Below are positions 39,901-47,400 of a stretch of DNA of 64,000 nt, piece by piece. The stretch comes from Tubiluchus corallicola (taxonomy: Eukaryota > Priapulida > Priapulimorpha > Priapulimorphida > Tubiluchidae): the NCBI GenBank assembly GCA_030141605.1, contig JAQGDQ010000001.1, positions 3,072,501 to 3,136,500 on the forward strand, given 5' to 3'. Both the position numbers and the translations under genes were made by a program. Every line of letters begins with the position of its first letter. Within the stretch, counting starts at the first letter, position 1. The notes below the pieces were generated by a model, which did no database searches, was not told the DNA's origin, and was given only the letters and a program-made list of their open reading frames with translations.

Positions 39901-39937
39901 CTACAATCGCGAGCGCTCACATAGCCTAAGCCGATAA
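14120..39937 (+). CDS. CLK2: CDC-like (LAMMER) dual-specificity protein kinase, CLK2 type; 5' end incomplete
   Basis: CLK kinases phosphorylate SR splicing factors in the nucleus and so regulate pre-mRNA splicing. Ten exons join in phase: ~14120-14210, 15013-15079, 26682-26801, 31418-31508, 31885-31960, 34251-34345, 37220-37349, 37792-37874, 39443-39610 and 39734-39937 (stop TAA). All introns are GT-AG. Motifs in order are the pre-kinase segment [20 protein letters not shown], glycine loop GEGTFGKV, lysine in IALKVIKN, αC EINVLEKI, catalytic loop [23 protein letters not shown], the signature [14 protein letters not shown], and [18 protein letters not shown]. All catalytic residues are present. 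HTDLKPEN instead of HRD is normal for this family. The C-terminus ends in a short RERSHSLSR tail. GDWLQ and the phrase around KDNNY match vertebrate CLK2 best. The frame before the first exon has no ATG before an in-frame stop at 13904, so upstream exons must exist. They were not found. Confidence 0.95.
15013..15079 (+). CDS. CLK2: CLK exon b (glycine-rich loop)
   Basis: Encodes [18 protein letters not shown] plus KDHH. It lies between acceptor TTTCAG and donor GTAAGT, and its length of 67 nt fits the phases of both neighbours. Confidence 0.95.
15708..15734. repeat. GACA tetranucleotide microsatellite
   Basis: About six GACA/GATA units in a row. The run follows GATCCCGCAAAAAGTATA and is followed by GGACCGATAATTCTATAG, a setting that could be the tail of an old interspersed repeat. 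Confidence 0.7.
18642..18943. repeat. Perfect 151-bp tandem duplication
   Basis: Two head-to-tail copies (18642-18792 and 18793-18943), each beginning TAAATTGATTGATTTTAC and ending ATATATGTCGA. I see no difference between them. It is either a very recent duplication or an assembly artefact. Confidence 0.95.
19984..20010. repeat. Short hairpin
   Basis: TACCTCGTTT and AAACGAGGTA form perfect 10-bp arms around a 7-nt loop (CAGAGGA). Function is unknown. Confidence 0.7.
21889..21930. repeat. AT dinucleotide microsatellite
   Basis: About 20 consecutive AT units, directly preceded by TTATTATT and lying 20 bp before a long inverted repeat. Confidence 0.9.
21951..22055. repeat. Perfect 34-bp inverted repeat
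   Basis: The left arm 21951-21984 starts AAAAATTTGCACATG and ends GGCAGCACCTT. It is perfectly complementary to the right arm 22022-22055. The 37-bp spacer contains a second AT-rich palindrome (TTCATATATA with TATATATGAA). It could be a tiny MITE or a cruciform-forming site. Confidence 0.9.
24865..24930. repeat. GT/GC-rich microsatellite
   Basis: An almost alternating purine-pyrimidine run (GTGTGTGCGTG and GTGCGCGTGCG units), broken by one GAG and ending in GGGGGG. The open frame across it is low complexity, not a gene. Confidence 0.8.
26682..26801 (+). CDS. CLK2: CLK exon c (catalytic lysine, αC helix)
   Basis: Encodes ALKVIKN and the αC glutamate in [10 protein letters not shown], followed by ERDPTMQ. 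It is preceded by an 11.6-kb intron, the largest in the window, and followed by GTAAGT. Confidence 0.95.
26847..26934. repeat. 44-bp tandem duplication
   Basis: Two head-to-tail copies starting AACTCACAGTACTTAAGAT. They differ at one base (G/A) and begin 45 bp after the donor of CLK exon c. Confidence 0.95.
26940..27460. repeat. Modular interspersed repeat, copy 1
   Basis: AT-rich DNA built of diverged modules that recur within the copy and again at 61760-62520. Shared blocks include TTCTAATATATTTCTGTG-like and GATGCAGAATTTGTTTTAG-like strings, and AACAACATCTAGATGAGTAG near the end. The 145-codon minus-strand open frame at 27043-27480 arises from this periodicity (repeated DCHKIS-like and NSAST-like motifs) and is not treated as a gene. 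Confidence 0.65.
27563..27642. repeat. 80-bp uninterrupted alternating purine-pyrimidine tract
   Basis: GT, GC, AC and AT steps alternate without a break, including CGCACGTG and GCACACGCGTGCATGCGC. Such tracts are the classical Z-DNA-forming sequence. It lies in the CLK intron between exons c and d. Confidence 0.85.
28354..28433. repeat. 27-bp tandem repeat
   Basis: Two near-identical units, ATTAACGCTTCAGCCTTCGC plus GGAC and an A-run, at 28380-28406 and 28407-28433. They are preceded by a weaker third unit. An open frame reads through (28282-28608), but I see no other coding evidence. Confidence 0.8.
31418..31508 (+). CDS. CLK2: CLK exon d (hinge)
   Basis: Encodes [19 protein letters not shown] and the hinge FEMLG. 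It lies between acceptor TTTTCAG and donor GTATGC and ends on a codon boundary. Confidence 0.95.
31885..31960 (+). CDS. CLK2: CLK exon e (αE region)
   Basis: Encodes [20 protein letters not shown] and CHSVR, with acceptor TTACAG and donor GTAAGT. The residues align with the αD-αE part of CLK2. Confidence 0.95.
34251..34345 (+). CDS. CLK2: CLK exon f (catalytic loop)
   Basis: Encodes [19 protein letters not shown], which holds the catalytic Asp and metal-binding Asn, then a variable loop ending HPKR. The donor is the weaker GTTTGT. Confidence 0.95.
36046..36351. mobile_element. hAT-type MITE in a CLK intron
   Basis: About 306 bp with imperfect terminal inverted repeats: CAGTGGTGTAGCAAG at the left and, on the opposite strand, CAATAACATAGCTAA at the right. 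Both are followed inward by GGGGAGCAA. The flanks TTTTTGCT and TGTTTGCT match at 7 of 8 positions, as expected for the 8-bp target duplication of hAT transposons. There is no transposase, so it is non-autonomous. Confidence 0.75.
37220..37349 (+). CDS. CLK2: CLK exon g (DFG to APE)
   Basis: Encodes [18 protein letters not shown], then [14 protein letters not shown]. This is the activation segment, with the family-typical Glu-His-His-Ser. The acceptor is TTCTAG and the donor GTAAGT. Confidence 0.95.
37792..37874 (+). CDS. CLK2: CLK exon h (αF helix)
   Basis: Encodes [20 protein letters not shown], then YLGITMFQ. The 83-nt exon fits the phases of its neighbours and is followed by GTGACT. Confidence 0.95.
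39443..39610 (+). CDS. CLK2: CLK exon i (LAMMER motif)
   Basis: Encodes [19 protein letters not shown], the defining LAMMER signature, and the CLK insert through [18 protein letters not shown] to KPLK. It has 56 whole codons and donor GTGAGA. Confidence 0.97.
39734..39937 (+). CDS. CLK2: CLK terminal exon
   Basis: Encodes the end of the kinase fold ([20 protein letters not shown], then HPFFDRLPD) and a C-terminal tail ending RERSHSLSR, then TAA. The first downstream AATAAA I noticed is at 40351. Confidence 0.95.
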   Translation, partial: RYILRDDDEQRELFDLIERMLEYEPSLRITLRETLKHPFFDRLPDKYKLENVGSKNYNRERSHSLSR

Positions 39938-42900
39938 CAAGGTTTTTAATCAGAATTGGAGTGAGTACTTGATCAATATACTTTGTTGTGACATTAAGCT
40001 TGTACAGTCAAATTTGCTTAATTCATATCTGCTTAATTCGGATTTCCTCTTAATTCCAGATCTGAACTTTCAAAAGGCTCCAATATAGTGTGGCCCAGAA
40101 AAAATATGATGAAGTTTATACTACTTTGACATTAGAAGCTGGTGACCTACAAAGTTGAAATTTCACAGCATGATATTAAAATAAATTGACTTTTGGCTGT
40201 GAAATTTGCAATTTTATAATTTTAGTCGTTTTCAAGTTATGACCGAAAAGCTTTTGCATGTTAAAAAATTAAATGCCAGAACAAGTCAGCTAATCATCCA
40301 AAAACCGGCAACGTTCAGTGATGTATATCACGCAATACATGGAGCAAAACAATAAAAACAGTTAACCACTTTATGTCATGGTTATCATGAAAGAACGTAA
40401 AGTGATGATAAAGATTTGTTGCCAAGAAAAAATGGGACATAATCCTCTGGATTATGGTATCTGAAATTCCATTAAAGAGAAAGTGTACAATGGCCGCACC
40501 GATTCGTTTGATGCAGAGGAACTAAAAGCAAAATTGTTGAATGCTGATATCAAATACTTCTTGAAAAAGTGAGCAACTTATTTTTTTGACTTGTTTTAAA
40601 ACATGTATCTTTGAAAATTTAAGGGAATGACCTAAATTTTTTTAATGTTTGAACATGAGTGTCTGTAACGTGAGAGTGATGATTTTCAAGCGATTTTGTT
40701 ATTTTATTATAATATAGTGATCAATACTTTGGCACAAATGCACCAGCTGATATATTAATGTAGCTGTGCAACTGCATTTTATTTAACTTGTGCTTTCTTC
40801 AGTTGCACTGATATGAAGTAATTAGAGTTGGCTATTTTAATTTGATGTTGGTGTGACACGCATTAAGAAACATGCTACTTAGATACAAATTCTTTTATTT
40901 GCCAGTGTTCATAGTGGTCAGGGTGGTAACTTAGTACAATTAAATACAAAGATCAAGTACTTCATCTCCAGCTCTGGAGGCTTGCATGCAAGTTCACCTC
41001 AGGAGTGATTATGTCGTATTTTATATATACGATATGTATTTATTTGCTTTAAATAAGAGATAAACGTGAAGCATTTTTAAACAATTATAAATTTGGTATT
41101 TTATTTTCTCAAGTTCCTAGGACTTGCAAGTCATGCAGCAGTGGATTTATTTATGCATTTCATGCGGACAAAACCTGATCTATACTTGTATTTACCATGT
41201 ATAGAATTTGACACGATAGCTTATAATATCCATCCGTGTAGACCTTCAGAGTCTAAACAAAAATATGTAGTGGATTTAGTTTTGTGCATAAATTGTGCAC
41301 ATATATACTCATATCTACCGCACGTAGAAATTGACACTGTAGTATATAAAAAGCATTCGCTGCAAGCCTTTGAAGTGGAAATAGGAATAAAATGCCGGAC
41401 TTGATTGTTTCGAAATTGATTTGCAAGAGTACAACAGTTATAAATACTCAATTTCAACTGGAGAACAGTTACTTGATCATAAGCTAGTAAAAAAGGCAAG
41501 AGGAAAGAACTGATTATTCCTGGGATGTATTTGCATGCTGTTTCAGTTTATACAATATGCAAACAGTGAATTTTATTTATAATGTGATTTGCAACTTTTT
41601 GTGATCTGTGTTGAGGAAAAGGTGTTACTTAACAGAAGTCTTAAATTATTTTACCTATTAAATAATTATGTCTAAGCCTTATCGCTTTTCAATTCCCAAT
41701 TTTATGCTGCCTTACTGGTATTCTCTCATAATACTTACGCTTATGTACTCAGTATGCTGTACAATTTCTACTCTTCAGCAATTGCTAATTTCTGTGTTGT
41801 TTAGGCAGTTTTTCAAAGTGCTCGAATTGTGCTGATTCACCGTGGCAGTTACACAAATGGCTTTCGATCATTTAAAAGCTCAAGTGAACTTGGTAAATTA
41901 AAATCTCGAGTTACAACTGTAGAATGTAAAATATTGTGCAATAGTTGTCTCATGTTTTAGTGGCCATTGCTGAGACAATAAAAATAAGGTACAAGTTGAA
42001 CTGATGCTATACAAGGTGCTTTGTAGCTCATAATAGATCTTTGTCTCCTAACCAGTGCCACTAATGATACGTTGGTCGGAGACTGGAGTTTTCAGCTGTG
42101 ACAACGTTCTTTTCTTCATTCACATACAGTAATTTGAAGAGAAATGTAACAAAAATGCTACAAAGTAATGGCAAATTAAATCTCCAGCAAGTGCAATACG
42201 TGCTCGATTAATAAATAAAATCTGTTTGTGGTATTTGATTTGCATATTATGTTAACTGAATTTTGTGCAGCGCTCGCTATCATTAAAACATGCATACAGT
42301 TTGTAGGAACTATGTAGTATTTGTATATATACTATCTTATTTTTAAAATATTGTACAGTCGTCGTTTGAAATGAACTTTGTAACTATTGGAATAATTTTT
42401 TTGATTGTCATTTGAAAGTTATAAACCAATATTGAATTCAATATGTACATAGACAATAATAATTCATTTTGTATTATTTCAGTATTACAATCTTTAAAAG
42501 GCCCACCATATAATTATGATATGGCATAGAGTTCCTTTTCATAATTTCGTGGCTTCGTAATAGTGCAAAGAATAAAATTGTTGTTTTGGAATCACAATTT
42601 TATTAAATTATTTTGAGTCACATATGATAAGCTTTGTGCAATTTGAACAAGGTTTCAGAAAAAACTTGTTAGAATCGGCAAGTTGTGTTATTGTATTTAG
42701 GATGGGTAAATACTTTATGACTGTACCGCATTTAAATGGAGAGCTGTACTTATATTTTTAAAATAGTGCAGTGATTGTTTGTAAAAGGGTATTCTAAACG
42801 TGTGCAGCATTTAATGCAAAGGACAATACTTATTTACAAGGAGAATGAACATAAAATTGTTGTTATTTATACAAAACTTATATAAAGCAGAAGCTGAAGT

Positions 42901-44371
42901 GAAATATCTCTCATGTTTGATTACAGTTCTATCATACTTCTTTGTTTACACAGAAAACACATTGTGTACAGTTGTTCTATGCACCCCTCACTGATACTTG
43001 CTCTAAATTTTAAAGTATAGTAGTTTTGTGCCAGTTTTAACTGCCACCATCACTGCAATGTGCAGTAGTTACATGGGCTACAGGTAGAAAAGAATTTTTT
43101 TAACTTTGCTGAAGAAATTAATTGCGTGGTGGTGACCTTCCCTCTGTACTCTATCAATACCATACCAGGATTTATGTTCCAAATAGGAAAATTTTAAAGA
43201 TCACAAACTGCCTTTATGTCAATATCTAATGATAGATAATAAATTATTCTGGAACTAATATGCTTGTTAATGTGCATTAATGAACGTTTTTGCTCATGCA
43301 ACATACGTAGTCAATTGCTAAACGAAATATGGGATGCAGCATCAGCTTAAGAGGCTGAAAACATTTGCTGGAAATGGAAACATTATTTTAGAGATGGAAA
43401 CAAATTATTCATTTTTACCATGTTTCATAGAACAGTTCTTGGAACTTCTTTTGACTTCTCCAGTCTTTAACATACCATATTGTTCATGCAGCATCTGCTT
43501 AACAGTTGCCACCAAGCCTGCTATTCTAGCAAACAGCAGAATAACATAAACTGTTGTTTTCGAAGACAAGCTAAGCATAGAAAGATCTGCTGGTTTATAC
43601 CAATTCTGGCTTTTTTATTATATACATTTGCAATTTCAAGTTTAAAATCTGAAATATAATAGACTGGAAGATTTTTTGTGTTACTACATAATTTAAAATT
43701 CATAAATATGATCGTCAGCTTTTTTTTAGTTCATTGTTGAAGTACATGACGACAAACTTGGAATTGGTTTCAAATGGCCCGAATAATAAAATGCAGATTT
43801 ATTGTTTAAATAAAAAGCTTGCATTATTATAGCTTTTTGCAATTTGCATAAAAACTCATGCCCTGTCCACGGATTTCTCTTAGGCACTCTTGTAAAACTC
43901 AGACTCTGATCTCATCTTTGTGAGACTTTCTTTACCGTATACACCAACCATTCTTGTTTATACGACCATTACAGCTGAAACCAGTCATCGTATCAATGAC
44001 CTTCCTCCTGCTCATCTTCGTAAATAGCCTCCAAAAATTGAATTAATACAACAAACAACTTTTCCGTTAAGGAGTTTACGCCTTGCCTAGGTTCTATGCT
44101 TCTGGTATTTCCAAATCCAAATGTCTCTGGTTGCATAGCAGTTTTTCATACTTAGTGTCATAGCCTCTCAACTGTTTTAAGCCATGTTAATTGCTTTATG
44201 AAGACCAATCTTTTAATGGAACATGCGTTCAGTTCCTACAGTTCATTGTTACTGACAATGGTTCACTAAGTTCACTTCTTATTCCAAATTTCAATGACAC
44301 ATCACGACATACTCAAAACCACTGAATACTGGCATACAAGTTTTCTCAAGCTTCAAAAGTAGTGTGAATGT
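39938..44371. other. Region between convergent CLK and archease genes
   Basis: Holds the 3' untranslated regions of both genes. AATAAA on the plus strand at 40351 could serve CLK. AATAAA on the minus strand at 43803-43798 could serve archease. A TIR-like segment near 40006-40060 and a duplicated open frame at 41160-41404 are described separately. No further gene is supported. Confidence 0.6.
40006..40062. repeat. TIR-like sequence reminiscent of pogo/Tigger ends
   Basis: Starts ACAGTCAAATTTGCTTAATTC and repeats CTTAATTC three times at intervals of about 15 bp, as many pogo-type transposon ends repeat their transposase site. No partner inverted copy or transposase frame was found nearby, so it is at most a remnant. 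Confidence 0.3.
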
Positions 44372-44461
44372 CTAAATATCGATGATCACATACACATCGT
44401 GCCAGTTAGGCAAGTCGTGTATTTGCATATTCGAATAAGTTATTGCCTTTACCTCTGTGCC
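44372..44461 (-). CDS. ZBTB8OS: Archease terminal exon
   Basis: 90 nt after a T-rich acceptor (TTTTTTTTAG), encoding GTEVKAITYSNMQIHDLPNW then HDVYVIIDI and TAG. The ending VIIDI is invariant in animal archeases and holds a metal-ligand Asp. Confidence 0.97.
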   Translation of the reverse strand, partial: GTEVKAITYSNMQIHDLPNWHDVYVIIDI

Positions 44462-47400
44462 CTAAAAAAAAATCGCCTTCATCATCTTAGTGCCGGCTAT
44501 TGTTAGTAAAACTCTTTACAAGAAGTTATACATGTTCAAGTACAAAATTAACTATGTAATTTTATTTTTTGTCCACCGATGTTGCTAAAACGCATACAAC
44601 GTGATAAAACAAAGTGCAGGTTGTTTCAAGGAATCTTGATATGGGCTTAATATAAATTTTGTGGTGGTGAGCCCTTTTGAAACTTGTCACATTGCTTTTA
44701 CATGAGGGCAAGCTGTAGTTAAGCTGGTGTAAGGTAATGGCAAAGCACAAAGGACTGATACAGAAGGGAAACTCGGACCTTTCAAAAACAACTATTCTTG
44801 CATCTTTTTAATTTAAACATGAAAAAATAAGCAACAGCGAATGCTAGCTTGCTATTTAAGGGATGAACTTTTGACTGACTTGACCACTGAGAAATGTGGC
44901 GGCCTAATGGTTAAGGCATTTGCAATGTCTTGCTGATAATGCTAATTTTGCTAATAATGTAAGCAAAAACTCCCTGGTTCAAATCGAGGCTGCATCCTAT
45001 TTTTTCACATTTCCTGTCATTCAAGTTTGTATCAAAATTAATTTATTGTGGTTTATAACATGAATAGTAATAATCTTGACATTAAGATTATAAAATTAAT
45101 ATGTACAGGCATTACCTGAGGATGCTTACTGATGTCAAATTCGTCTCCCCAGCCTTTGGCCTTAATTCTAAAATTTTCTCTGTCAAACTCAATTATTTTG
45201 ATTTTCTGAAAATATAAATCAAAGTTACAAAAAAAATGAACAAAAATTGTAAAAATTAAATGCGTAAACTTTGGCAAATATGTACACAACAATGCAATGC
45301 AGCTTTGAGTACAAGTATAGGCAAATGGAATTTATGGTAGGCAGTGCTGCGTCAGTTACTTTTAAACTGTAGCACCACTACAAGTGCAATTACTCTCTTG
45401 ACAAGTAATCATGCTATTGCTACAATTACTTTTTTAAAAAATAGTTGTAGCAACTACAATTACTGTATGAAAGTAGACTCACTTTGCGCCAACTTCTGAG
45501 CATCGTTGATATAGTACACTCCAAAATGCAAGTGGCACGTTAAAAGGCCTCTTAATAGAGATAATTAAATTATTAGCGAAATCTGTGTACAAACACAAAT
45601 TGCAGCTAATTTTAGTAGTGACACTACATAGCAGGTAGTGGCATTACTACTCAGAACTGCCCAGCTCCAGTGCCTGCCTCATTTGCTATTAGCCTATTGC
45701 AAAATTTAGTTTTCCCAAACAAAAAATAAACAACTATAATAGTACTTATGCTTACAAAGGGATTTCATAGTACTGTAAAGTGCAAGTGTATTGTTACAAA
45801 TACAAAGAAAATTAAAATCTCAAACAACAAACTTCTTTAATACAACTTACGTAAAAACCAAAAGCTAGTATTGATCACAAAATGCATTTTGAATAAAATT
45901 TGATCATAAAAACTTGGTCGTACAACATGGAGTCACCCAAATTAAATGGACAAACTTGAACAAAAAACCCTTAATTGTCATTGAAATTCAACCACCAAAC
46001 TGTTCTAATCCAGATGATCGACTGCCCTAATTTTTGCAAAGTGGATGGAATTTGTAAAATCATACGTGACTTCTGATTATGCGAGGGTGCAGTTTGGATG
46101 AGTCTGCTTAGGAGTGGCTGTAAGTAATTAGCCAATCACAAACTGGAACTGTTGCACAGTGTTAGCTCTGCGATGGACAGAGTGATTGAGTAAATGAAGG
46201 AAGTACCAATTTTCTAGGATCCAAATTGATGCCTGGGAAAGACTGTACAAAAGTTTAGAAACTCCCACAGTTGAAAGCTTTACTTATACAGACTTATTAA
46301 AAAGCAGCTCTTGACTTCATACCACTAAAACTGCTGTTTGTATAGTTTTTCTCAATTGGAGCTTATCCCTTGAGTGCCAATAAGACAGCCTACATAGTCA
46401 GTGCCACTATCAGGAATTATGCTGCATTCCAAATGCTTTCCAACATTTAAGCCAAGAAAATTTTCCTCTATGTTTTGACAATGATGTAAGCAAAGTCTTT
46501 ATAATAATTACGTCGTTTATTATAACTAATTGTCCCATACAACATTATATGAACAACTACAGCTTTCCTTACCAATTCACAGTGAGTATTTTATTGATTT
46601 GGTACTTACCCTAGGAATGAAAAAAGGTTCAGCACTAAAAGCAAACAACCATTCATCAAGATAAGAATAAAGCAGAGACTCCATATCATGCCCTATGCAT
46701 GTAAAAACAAATATATTAAAGAGCTCACCTATTAGGGTTATCAATATTATACTGTCACAAAATCTCTCTTTACTTAGTTTTGACATTATTCAATTGTGCC
46801 AAAGCAATTAGGATTTTAAGGGTCATATTAGATTTGGTTATTCTAATTGCAAATTAACACTTCTGCTTACTACTTCTCTGTAGTGACCAGAATATAACTA
46901 TGAAAAATTAATTCTACTATTTCGTAAAAGGCAATTTTAAAGACAACTTTTGAAACCACCAGCTTTGAAAAGATTAAGCATTTGGAAAGATTAAGCCTTT
47001 GTACATATACAAAATAAAAGTAAATAAAACAGTATTTCATATTTTAGTTGCAGGTTATAAAGTCTATAAAGTAATTAAGATTAATTTTCTTCTGCAAGTT
47101 AAATGATTACAATTCAATTTACAAATAATAATTACTATCGAATCTCAAGGGACCAAAATATTTTTTTGTATTAAGCAGGTTTCATACTCACAGCTTTTTA
47201 TTATAATGTAAAATAGTAATTAATGGACATGTAGTCTTTTTTCATCAGTTTTCTTTTGTCACGAGCATAATTTAACCTTGCTTAACCCCGTTTTGCATGA
47301 GTACAAACTGCAAAATTATGACAATGTGTTGCCGGTCAGTTGTTCTGGTTAGCCTAAAGCAAACCTGCAAGCAAGAGGTTAGCGGTGGCAGAGAGTCTGC

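Noticed and set aside
45053-45115. Read-through tail of archease exon 6 as the protein end
   Set aside because: A downstream exon at 44372-44461 restores the conserved GTEVKAITYS…VIIDI ending, so the read-through is intron.
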